Assembly: GCA_021286925.1 (NCBI GenBank)
Contig: JAJTBL010000014.1
Coordinates: forward strand, 1 to 13,960
Origin: Spirochaetia bacterium
Lineage (GTDB): Bacteria; Spirochaetota; Spirochaetia; Treponematales; Rectinemataceae
Reading direction: 5' to 3'
Length of the DNA: 13,960 nt
Part shown: positions 1 to 5,579 of the stretch, piece by piece
How the letters are laid out: each line of letters starts with the position of its first letter
How positions within the stretch are numbered: position 1 is the stretch's first letter
The notes under the pieces: model-generated
What the model was told of the DNA's origin: nothing
The model's database searches: none
Seen by the model: the letters and a program-made list of their open reading frames with translations, nothing else
Translations under genes and position numbers: made by a program

Positions 1-1
1 A

Positions 2-922
2 TCAGCAGGCGCGATACTGCTGAGTCTGCGTTTTTCCAAGTATGGATACGGCATTTTCGATGGCATTTTCCATTCGGTCTCGGCTTTCTGCAATGCAGGG
101 TTTTCAACGTTTTCAACCGGGCTTGAGCAATTTGTCGGAGATCCCATCGTTAATTTTACAATCATGTTCCTCATTACTGTCGGAGGTCTTGGATTTATCG
201 TCATCAGAGATTTGAGAAAATATTTTTTTTCTGGCAGCCGCCGGCTATCCTATCATTCAGCAATCGTCCTCAAAACAAGCAGCCTTCTCGTGATTGCCGC
301 ATTTATTTCCTTCTTCGTGCTTGATTTTAATAAGGCTTTTGCTGGACTGCCGCTGTGGCAGAAAGTAATGGCAAGTCTTTTTCAGGCAGTGACCCCGAGA
401 ACTGCAGGGTTCGATACAATCCCGCAGAACCGTTTTTCACACAGCAGTCAGATTCTGACCATGATTCTGATGTTTATCGGTGCATCGCCGGCGTCGACCG
501 GAGGCGGTATAAAGACAACGACCTTTTTTATTCTGTTTGCAACAGCATTCAGATACAAGGAAGGCAGCGACAGAATAGCCTGCGGTAAGCGAAATCTTCC
601 GCCTCACTCGGTTTTCAAAGCGGTTGGCATCGTGATCAAGGCGCTGGCGATCACAGCCTTGGCCGTTATTGCCATTCTGATATCAGAATCTGGACGGGGA
701 AATCCTGTCACCATGACAGAAGCCGTGTTTGAAGCGGTATCAGCGCTCGGTACTGTCGGTCTTTCCCAGGGCATCACTTCCCAGCTTGGAAATCTCTCAA
801 AACTTGTTCTTGTCCTGACAATGTTTACAGGACGAGTCGGATTGTTTGCCATCGCGATGCCAAAATCCGACCATGATATCGAGGGATACGCGATAATGCC
901 GGATGCGGAAATACTGATGTAA
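2..922 (+). CDS. ktrB: K+ uptake channel subunit KtrB/TrkH (5' end missing)
   Basis: This is the ion-conducting subunit of a Ktr/Trk potassium uptake system in the inner membrane. The reading frame is open from the left edge, so the start and roughly the first third of the protein lie outside; 306 residues are visible. The family has four membrane-pore-membrane repeats, each with a pore-loop glycine. Three pore loops are visible: HSVSAFCNAGFS early in the fragment, TPRTAGFDT in the middle and ALGTVGLSQG near the C-terminus. Between the last two is GASPASTGGGIKTTT, the family's glycine-rich intramembrane gating loop. The C-terminal tail (GYAIMPDAEILM) is also family-typical. The partner ktrA follows 22 bases downstream on the same strand, which favours a KtrAB system. 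Whether it runs on Na+ or H+ cannot be told. The family call is very firm; KtrB versus TrkH is less so. Confidence 0.93.
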   Translation, partial: SAGAILLSLRFSKYGYGIFDGIFHSVSAFCNAGFSTFSTGLEQFVGDPIVNFTIMFLITVGGLGFIVIRDLRKYFFSGSRRLSYHSAIVLKTSSLLVIAAFISFFVLDFNKAFAGLPLWQKVMASLFQAVTPRTAGFDTIPQNRFSHSSQILTMILMFIGASPASTGGGIKTTTFFILFATAFRYKEGSDRIACGKRNLPPHSVFKAVGIVIKALAITALAVIAILISESGRGNPVTMTEAVFEAVSALGTVGLSQGITSQLGNLSKLVLVLTMFTGRVGLFAIAMPKSDHDIEGYAIMPDAEILM

Positions 923-944
923 ACTGTATTTTTGGAGGAATTTC

Positions 945-1682
945 ATGCGACAGTATGCATTTATCGGACTGGGGTCTTTTGCTTTCAGTATGATTGAAAC
1001 CATCGCGCCGCTGACAGATCAGATCATCGCGATCGACACTGACGCGAATAAAATTGAGCGGATCAAGGACAAGGCTGACGCGGCATATACGGTTGAGATA
1101 ATCGATGAAGCCGCTTTGCGGAAAATTCTTCCGGAAGGTGTTGATGTCGCAGTAGTGGATCTTACCGGAGATATTGAGTCTGAAATCATGGTAATTCATT
1201 ACCTTCAGAAGCTAGGTGTGGAAGAAATCATCGCCAAATCAGATTCCGAAGCGCACAGTGAAATTCTCGGCATTGTTGGAGCGACTAGAATTGTCAACGC
1301 GGACCGGGAAGCTGCGGCTCGCATCGCGCCCCTCGTGCTTTCATCTTCGCTGTCCAATTTTATTCCCATCAGCGGGGATCTGGTTATGGCTGAAATCGCG
1401 GTCCCGGATCAGATTATCGGAAAGACCGTCATTGAAGCCGATTTGCGCCGCAAGCACAATATCAATGTAATTGCAATCAGAGACGCTGGAGCGGCGGAAC
1501 ATCATAATTTTGACGGAAGTTATCGATTCCGCCAGCAGGATCTGCTTCTGGTTGTCGGAAAAGAGCAGGATGTGTTCCTTTTTTCTGGCATATCGAATTT
1601 ATCAAGGCAAAAATCAAAGACAACCTTTTTTACTTCCGCGTTCAAAACATTTTTCAAAACGAAGAAAAAGAAAAACCTTTGA
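945..1682 (+). CDS. ktrA: K+ uptake regulatory subunit KtrA/TrkA (RCK domains)
   Basis: This is a cytoplasmic regulator that forms an octameric ring on KtrB and gates it in response to bound nucleotides (ATP/ADP or NAD(H)). Residues 1-120 form an RCK_N Rossmann domain. The nucleotide loop reads G8-L-G10-S-F-A13, so the usual third glycine is alanine. D31, at the end of the second strand (IIAIDTD), is the residue that binds ribose. Residues about 140-220 form the RCK_C (TrkA_C) domain (GDLVMAEIAVPDQIIGK). The tail is unusual, with phenylalanines followed by a lysine cluster ending KKKKNL, possibly a membrane-surface or nucleic-acid-like basic patch. The start is set by a GGAGG SD site a few bases upstream of ATG 945. 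The gene sits 22 bases after ktrB and is surely cotranscribed with it. A weak 6-bp inverted repeat at the stop codon has no T-run, so no terminator is called. Confidence 0.93.
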   Translation: MRQYAFIGLGSFAFSMIETIAPLTDQIIAIDTDANKIERIKDKADAAYTVEIIDEAALRKILPEGVDVAVVDLTGDIESEIMVIHYLQKLGVEEIIAKSDSEAHSEILGIVGATRIVNADREAAARIAPLVLSSSLSNFIPISGDLVMAEIAVPDQIIGKTVIEADLRRKHNINVIAIRDAGAAEHHNFDGSYRFRQQDLLLVVGKEQDVFLFSGISNLSRQKSKTTFFTSAFKTFFKTKKKKNL

Positions 1683-1768
1683 AGCTCCTTTGCAGCTTCG
1701 TCGGACTTGAAATTGCCTGCTAAAACAGCTGCCAATGCCCAGCTTCGACAGGTTTTTGGTTTCTGTCA

Positions 1769-1798
1769 TTGACCCTGCTCGATAATTCCATATACAAT
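1769..1798 (+). promoter_or_regulatory. Predicted sigma-70-type promoter for the oxoamine synthase gene
   Basis: A -35 box TTGACC (1769-1774, 5 of 6 to consensus) is followed after 18 bases by TACAAT (1793-1798, 5 of 6). An overlapping TATACA at 1791 gives a 16-base spacer. Transcription would begin near 1805, at the foot of the first leader hairpin, giving an 80-base leader. This is prediction from sequence only. Confidence 0.6.
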
Positions 1799-1802
1799 TA
1801 AA

Positions 1803-1837
1803 TCGGTACTATGGCGACGATAAACGGCCAGTACCGA
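1803..1837 (+). promoter_or_regulatory. Leader hairpin 1 upstream of the oxoamine synthase gene
   Basis: TCGGTACT (1803-1810) pairs perfectly with AGTACCGA (1830-1837). Inside the 19-base loop, GGC (1813-1815) can pair with GCC (1827-1829), extending the stem past a two-base bulge. Placed against the predicted start near 1805, this would be a stem at the 5' end of the mRNA. Such stems can stabilise a message or form part of a regulatory leader. No T-run follows, so it is not a terminator. I do not recognise it as a known riboswitch class. Confidence 0.5.
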
Positions 1838-1842
1838 ATTTT

Positions 1843-1868
1843 CCACGCTGGGATCAACTCAAGCGTGG
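1843..1868 (+). promoter_or_regulatory. Leader hairpin 2, just before the SD and GTG start
   Basis: CCACGCT (1843-1849) pairs with AGCGTGG (1862-1868) across a 12-base loop and ends five bases before the GGAGG SD (1873-1877). The 3' arm region CTCAAGCGTGGCAT is closely repeated across the start codon as CTCAAGTGGACAT (from 1880). The 5' arm CCAC could therefore pair instead with GTGG at 1885-1888, which contains the start codon. This suggests, without proving, alternative structures that control translation. Confidence 0.45.
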
Positions 1869-1884
1869 CATCGGAGGTCCTCAA

Positions 1885-3063
1885 GTGGACATTTTTCAAA
1901 AGTGTTATCAGTTCGATTTGGACAAGGTAGCGATGGAAAAGGGAATTTATCCCTATTTCCAGGCGCTCGACGGGATGGAAGGAACCGAAGCGACTTTCAA
2001 CGGACACAAGATTATCATGATCGGTTCAAACAATTATCTGGGCTTGACCATGCATCCAAAGGTCAAGGCTGCCGCGATGAAAGCGCTCGAAGAGTACGGC
2101 ACTTCCTGCACTGGCAGTCGATTCCTGAACGGGACTCTGAAACTGCATCATCAGCTGGAAGAAAGGCTTGCGGCCTTCATGGGAAAAGAAGCCGCGCTGG
2201 TTTTTTCAACCGGAATGCAGACCAATCTCGGAGCCATCTCTTCATTGATAGGGCGAAATGATATCGTGGTAACCGACAAGGATGACCATGCATCTATCGT
2301 AGATGGCTGCAGGCTGGGAATGGGCGAAATTAAGCGGTTTGTTCATGGTGATCTCGAACAGCTGGATCGAATCCTCGAAAAGATTCCCGAAGAGAATGGG
2401 GTCATGGTGGTAGTGGATGGTGTCTTCTCCATGGGCGGCGATATCGTTGATTTGCCCCGGCTGGTCAGCATCTGCAAGAAACATGGCGCTCGGCTCTATG
2501 TGGATGACGCCCACTCAATCGGCGTTCTCGGAGGAGGACGGGGTACTGCGGCTCATTTTGGGTTGACCAAGGATGTCGACCTCATCATGGGCACTTTCTC
2601 CAAGAGCTTTGCCTCGCTGGGCGGCTTTGTGGCTGGTGACAAGGACGTCATCAACTATATCAAGCATACTGCCCGCTCATTCATTTTCTCGGCATCGTTG
2701 CCTGCTCCGAACGCGATGGCAGCCTTTGCCGCCCTCGAAATCATGGAAACCGAGCCTTGGCACGTGGAAAAGCTCTGGGAAAATGCCAAGTTCATGCTGA
2801 ATGGATTCCGCCAGCTCGGGTTCAATATCGGGCCGACCCAGACCCCCATCATTCCCGTCATCATCGGCGAAGATGAAACCTGCTTCAGGTTCTGGAAAGA
2901 GCTGTTCGACAACGGCGTGTACTGCAACCCCGTCATTTCTCCGGCGGTCCCGCAGGGAATGGCGCTCCTGAGAACTTCCTATATGGCAACCCATACCAGG
3001 GAACAGCTGGAAAAGGTGCTTTCCATTTTTGAAGCAGCCGGGAAAAAATTCGGCATCATTTAA
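1885..3063 (+). CDS. Alpha-oxoamine synthase, serine palmitoyltransferase-like
   Basis: This is a cytoplasmic PLP enzyme of the alpha-oxoamine synthase family, which joins an amino acid to an acyl-CoA with loss of CO2. At 392 residues it has the normal family length. The PLP lysine is K240 in GTFSKSFASLGGF. D207 and H210 in VDDAHSIG and H135 in DDHASIVDG match the residues that hold the cofactor and stack on its ring. The family includes 2-amino-3-ketobutyrate CoA ligase (Kbl), BioF, ALA synthase and serine palmitoyltransferase (SPT). The strings GSNNYLGLT, GSRFLNGTL, TFSKSxAS and NPVISPAVP are most like Bacteroidetes-type SPT from memory, so 3-ketosphinganine synthesis is the leading idea. 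Kbl is the main alternative. There is no acyl-carrier-protein, bio or threonine dehydrogenase gene beside it. The start is GTG, supported by GGAGG seven bases upstream. It has its own promoter, leader and terminator. Confidence 0.88.
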   Translation: MDIFQKCYQFDLDKVAMEKGIYPYFQALDGMEGTEATFNGHKIIMIGSNNYLGLTMHPKVKAAAMKALEEYGTSCTGSRFLNGTLKLHHQLEERLAAFMGKEAALVFSTGMQTNLGAISSLIGRNDIVVTDKDDHASIVDGCRLGMGEIKRFVHGDLEQLDRILEKIPEENGVMVVVDGVFSMGGDIVDLPRLVSICKKHGARLYVDDAHSIGVLGGGRGTAAHFGLTKDVDLIMGTFSKSFASLGGFVAGDKDVINYIKHTARSFIFSASLPAPNAMAAFAALEIMETEPWHVEKLWENAKFMLNGFRQLGFNIGPTQTPIIPVIIGEDETCFRFWKELFDNGVYCNPVISPAVPQGMALLRTSYMATHTREQLEKVLSIFEAAGKKFGII

Positions 3064-3091
3064 TTTTTTCAGTGCAATTCCATGCATGAAC

Positions 3092-3122
3092 GGGAGTCCT
3101 GAATATAGGGCTCCCTTTTTTT
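3092..3122 (+). terminator. Intrinsic terminator after the oxoamine synthase gene
   Basis: GGGAGTCCT (3092-3100) and AGGGCTCCC (3107-3115) form a 9-bp stem with one G-T wobble and a 6-base loop, followed by seven T's (3116-3122). It lies 28 bases past the stop codon. There is no T-run on the other strand, so it should act only on the plus-strand unit and not on convergent radC. Confidence 0.9.
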
Positions 3123-3135
3123 GATCGCAGAAAAC

Positions 3136-3840
3136 TCAAAGCCCTGTTGACGGCTGAATCAGGCGGTGTTCCACAAAGCTATAGTAGGTTTTTTCACAGA
3201 AAATCAGATGATCCAGTACCGGGATCCCCAGAATGTCGCCAGTTTCCCGCAGACGCCGGGTAATTTCGATATCTTCCTGGGAAGGCTCGAGATTCCCCGA
3301 TGGATGATTATGTGCAACAATCACTGCGCAGGCGCGGTCGACAATCGGATCCGCAAAAACCTCCCGGGGATGAATTATCGCTTTGTTGACCAAGCCAAGC
3401 GACACATGGCGGACAGCATTGACCTCGTGCGCCCCATTCAAAGAAACAACCAGAAAATGCTCCTGTTTTCGATCCGCAAAATGCGAAATGAGCGGAAAGA
3501 CATCTTGCGGCATGCTTATTTTTCGATCACGAACCGAATAGAACCGTCTGCCCAACTCAATCGCCGCCGCAATTGCACAGGCTTTCGCATCCCCAACGCC
3601 CAAAAGCTTTTTCATGACATCCAGTTCGAGATCCGATTTACCCAGGTCTATCAGCTTTAGAATATCGTTGGCGATCTGTATCACGGATTTTCCCTGACAA
3701 CCCGAGCCGATGATAGCTATCAGCAATTCCCGATCCGACAGCGCGCGCGGTCCGAACCTCACGATTCGTTCTCGAACATCGATATCCTGCTTGCCTGATG
3801 CCTCGATAGGAATCTTTTCAAGGACATAGATCGAATTCAT
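3136..3840 (-). CDS. radC: RadC family JAMM/MPN-domain protein
   Basis: This is a RadC/UPF0758 protein of 234 residues, the usual length. The N-terminal part (about 1-100) carries a helix-hairpin-helix-like stretch (LLGVGDAKACAIAAAIELG) of the type that contacts DNA. The C-terminal MPN domain has the complete metal-site motif H177-x-H179-x7-S187-x2-D190 (HNHPSGNLEPSQED), the JAMM signature of zinc metalloproteases. The old link to recombination repair has been withdrawn for E. coli and the true role is unclear. An SD-like GGGAG lies seven bases upstream of the ATG. The gene converges on the oxoamine synthase and is divergent from rubrerythrin, with 154 bases between the start codons. I see no good terminator at its 3' end. 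Confidence 0.93.
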   Translation of the reverse strand: MNSIYVLEKIPIEASGKQDIDVRERIVRFGPRALSDRELLIAIIGSGCQGKSVIQIANDILKLIDLGKSDLELDVMKKLLGVGDAKACAIAAAIELGRRFYSVRDRKISMPQDVFPLISHFADRKQEHFLVVSLNGAHEVNAVRHVSLGLVNKAIIHPREVFADPIVDRACAVIVAHNHPSGNLEPSQEDIEITRRLRETGDILGIPVLDHLIFCEKTYYSFVEHRLIQPSTGL

Positions 3841-3914
3841 ACATGCTCTCCCAATTACAATACGCGCAGAAAAAGGGCTTTTGATTCAAAATCGAAAAAA
3901 AACTGTTTCCGATA

Positions 3915-3943
3915 TTCCAAATTCCCCAAAAGGAATCTATAAT
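3915..3943 (+). promoter_or_regulatory. Predicted promoter of the oxygen-defence operon
   Basis: A perfect TATAAT (3938-3943) lies 51 bases before the rubrerythrin start. The hexamer 17 bases upstream (TTCCAA, 3915-3920) is a poor -35 box, which would fit a promoter needing an activator. ATTCC (3914-3918) and GGAAT (3932-3936) flank the spacer as a 5-bp inverted repeat and could be an operator, but this is weak. No PerR-type box is recognisable. Confidence 0.45.
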
Positions 3944-3963
3944 CGAATTCAGTGACATATATG

Positions 3964-3980
3964 AAAGATTGTATATCTTT
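3964..3980 (+). promoter_or_regulatory. Small hairpin beside the rubrerythrin SD
   Basis: AAAGAT (3964-3969) and ATCTTT (3975-3980) form a 6-bp stem with a 5-base loop, ending two bases before the strong AGGAGGTG SD (3983-3990). It is AT-rich and of low stability. It could protect the 5' end or tune ribosome access, or may be chance. Confidence 0.3.
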
Positions 3981-3994
3981 ACAGGAGGTGAAGG

Positions 3995-4570
3995 ATGAAA
4001 AGCATCAAAGGTTCTAAAACAGAAACGAATTTGATGGCCGCGTTCGCTGGCGAATCCCAGGCTAGAAACCGCTACACATATTTTGCATCAAAGGCCAAGG
4101 AAGAAGGGTACATGCAAATGTCCCTGATTTTCGAGGAAACCGCGAATCAGGAAAAAGAGCATGCAAAGCGGCTCTTTAAATTTATGGAAGGGGGAACCGC
4201 GACCATAACGGGGACTTTCCCCTCAGGTATTATCGGCACAACCCGTGAAAACCTGGCTGAGGCTGCAGGCGGCGAAAATTATGAATGGAAGGAAATGTAC
4301 CCCGGCTTTGCGAAAACAGCCCGTGAAGAAGGTTTTGACGCGATAGCCACCGTCTTTGAGGCGATTGCCGTCGCTGAAAAACAGCACGCAAAACGCTATG
4401 AGGAGCTGGCAGCCAATATCGACGCGGGAACCGTCTTTAAAAAGGACAAGCCGGTTGTATGGAGATGCATGAAGTGCGGCTATCTCTTCGAAGGCGAAGC
4501 GGATCCAAAAGACTGTCCGGCATGCGCTCATCCGCAGGCTTATTTTGAAGTGTTGGGCGAAAACTGGTAA
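3995..4570 (+). CDS. rbr: Rubrerythrin (peroxide reductase)
   Basis: This cytoplasmic non-haem iron peroxidase reduces H2O2 to water with electrons from rubredoxin, protecting anaerobes. Its 191 residues match the classic length. The N-terminal four-helix domain carries the di-iron ligands: E20 (GESQARN), E53 and H56 (NQEKEH), E94 and E97 (GGENYE), and E128 with H131 (AEKQH). The C-terminal rubredoxin-like domain has the FeS4 cysteines C158, C161, C174 and C177. All key residues are present, so it should be active. The start follows a near-perfect SD (AGGAGGTG). It is the first gene of an operon with desulfoferrodoxin (48 bases downstream) and rubredoxin, behind a TATAAT promoter. Confidence 0.97.
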   Translation: MKSIKGSKTETNLMAAFAGESQARNRYTYFASKAKEEGYMQMSLIFEETANQEKEHAKRLFKFMEGGTATITGTFPSGIIGTTRENLAEAAGGENYEWKEMYPGFAKTAREEGFDAIATVFEAIAVAEKQHAKRYEELAANIDAGTVFKKDKPVVWRCMKCGYLFEGEADPKDCPACAHPQAYFEVLGENW

Positions 4571-4618
4571 CCGACAGATTTTTGCGAGTTCAGGTTACTG
4601 AAAACAAAGGAGAAGCAT

Positions 4619-4993
4619 ATGACCGAAAAATTGCAGGTTTATAAATGCGAACTGTGCGGCAATATCGTAGAAGTACTGCATGCGGGCGAGGGCGAACTAG
4701 TTTGCTGCGGCCAGCCCATGAAGCTGCTCGCGGAAAACACCGTTGACGCGGCAAAAGAAAAGCACGTCCCTGTGCTCGAAAAAACCGCCGAAGGCTGGTG
4801 GGTATCCGTAGGCGCGGTAGCGCACCCCATGGAGGAAAAGCATTATATCGAATGGATAGAACTGATGGCGGGCGGTTCTGTGTACCGTGCCCACCTGAAA
4901 CCGGGCGATGCCCCTAAAGCCTTTTTCCCGGTAAAAGCTGATGTCGTTTCAGCTCGTGAATATTGCAATCTGCATGGGCTCTGGAAAGCCTGA
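4619..4993 (+). CDS. dfx: Desulfoferrodoxin (2Fe superoxide reductase)
   Basis: Superoxide reductase converts superoxide to H2O2 without making O2, and rubrerythrin can then remove the peroxide. The 124-residue protein has the two-domain (class I, 2Fe) layout. The N-terminal desulforedoxin domain has an Fe(Cys)4 site at C10, C13, C29 and C30. The C-terminal neelaredoxin domain has the catalytic iron ligands H49, H69, H75, H119 and C116. E47 and K48, the active-site pair that guides superoxide, are also present. These positions match the numbering I recall for characterised sulfate-reducer enzymes. SD AAGGAG (4607-4612) supports the ATG. It is the middle gene of the rubrerythrin-desulfoferrodoxin-rubredoxin operon, 30 bases before rubredoxin. 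Confidence 0.97.
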   Translation: MTEKLQVYKCELCGNIVEVLHAGEGELVCCGQPMKLLAENTVDAAKEKHVPVLEKTAEGWWVSVGAVAHPMEEKHYIEWIELMAGGSVYRAHLKPGDAPKAFFPVKADVVSAREYCNLHGLWKA

Positions 4994-5023
4994 TGCATTG
5001 AATCAAAAAGAAAGGAGCGTTCT

Positions 5024-5185
5024 ATGAAGAAGTATGTTTGTGAAGTATGCGGCTACATCTATGACCCAGCAGAAGGCGACCCCGATGGCAAGGTTCCCGC
5101 CGGAACCGCATTTGAAAATCTTCCGGAAGACTGGGTCTGCCCCATGTGCGGCGCAGGCAAAGAATCCTTCTCTCCTGCTGACTAA
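5024..5185 (+). CDS. rd: Rubredoxin
   Basis: This is a 53-residue single-iron electron carrier of the cytoplasm. The four iron ligands are C6 and C9 (VCEVCGYIYDP) and C39 and C42 (WVCPMCGAGK), the canonical positions. Other family marks include the aromatic Y4, Y11 and W37, the acidic loop DPAEGDPDG, and PAGTAFENLPEDW. It probably feeds electrons to the desulfoferrodoxin and rubrerythrin encoded just upstream; the desulfoferrodoxin-rubredoxin pairing is a well-known arrangement in anaerobes. The SD AAAGGAG (5010-5016) lies seven bases before the ATG. It is the last gene of the operon and is followed by a strong terminator. Confidence 0.97.
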   Translation: MKKYVCEVCGYIYDPAEGDPDGKVPAGTAFENLPEDWVCPMCGAGKESFSPAD

Positions 5186-5208
5186 GCATCCAAAGCTGGT
5201 ATATACTG

Positions 5209-5237
5209 ATGGGGGCTTTCACAGCCCCCATTTTTTT
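5209..5237 (+). terminator. Strong intrinsic terminator of the oxygen-defence operon
   Basis: ATGGGGGCT (5209-5217) and AGCCCCCAT (5223-5231) form a perfect 9-bp GC-rich stem with a 5-base loop (TTCAC), running into seven T's (5231-5237). It lies 23 bases past the rubredoxin stop and only 14 bases before the next start codon, so the next gene must rely on read-through or a promoter inside this stretch. Confidence 0.95.
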
Positions 5238-5251
5238 GCAAGGATGACAGC

Positions 5252-5542
5252 ATGATCTCCCGTGAGGATTTTATATTCACTATTGGTTTTGACGGCGCCT
5301 CGGCAGTTGTGGATGGCAAAGCCAAAAAAGAATTTGGAAAACTCCCAACCATGGAGTTGGCCCGCAAAGGCCTGTACCGGGCAGCGTTTTCTTCGGCGCT
5401 GTACAGCGGCAAGCCGGAAGAAATGAAAGCCTTTATCGAGTTTTTCAATCAAAAAGCCGGCACCAACTATACCGAAGCGGCAGAACTCTCCCGGCTCTTC
5501 GGCGTTTATCTTGAAGAGATTTCCAAAACGATTGTTCTGTAA
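5252..5542 (+). CDS. Conserved-looking small protein of unknown function
   Basis: I do not recognise this 96-residue protein. It has no signal peptide, membrane segment, cysteine motif or repeat, so it is probably a small soluble cytoplasmic protein. The N-terminus (FIFTIGFDGASAVVDGKAK) looks like a beta-rich segment, and the rest is mainly helical with many Ala, Glu and Leu (ELARKGLYRAAFSSALYSG, MKAFIEFFNQKAG, LSRLFGVYLEEISKTIVL). An SD-like AAGGA (5240-5244) sits seven bases before the ATG. Reading frame and codon use look like its neighbours, supporting a real gene. It begins just after a strong terminator and converges on the rlmI-type gene 37 bases away, so it is transcriptionally isolated or depends on read-through. 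Confidence 0.75.
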   Translation: MISREDFIFTIGFDGASAVVDGKAKKEFGKLPTMELARKGLYRAAFSSALYSGKPEEMKAFIEFFNQKAGTNYTEAAELSRLFGVYLEEISKTIVL

Positions 5543-5579
5543 AAGCAAGCCGCGGATTCGTCAGCAGCTTGGTACTTTG

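Noticed and set aside
1681..1699. GAAGCT/AGCTTC repeat at the ktrA stop as a terminator
   Set aside because: The stem is only 6 bp and no T-run follows, so termination is not supported.
3166..3660. 164-codon open frame on the plus strand inside radC
   Set aside because: It lies antisense to a gene with a complete JAMM motif; its translation shows no domain and it has no SD, so it is a shadow frame.
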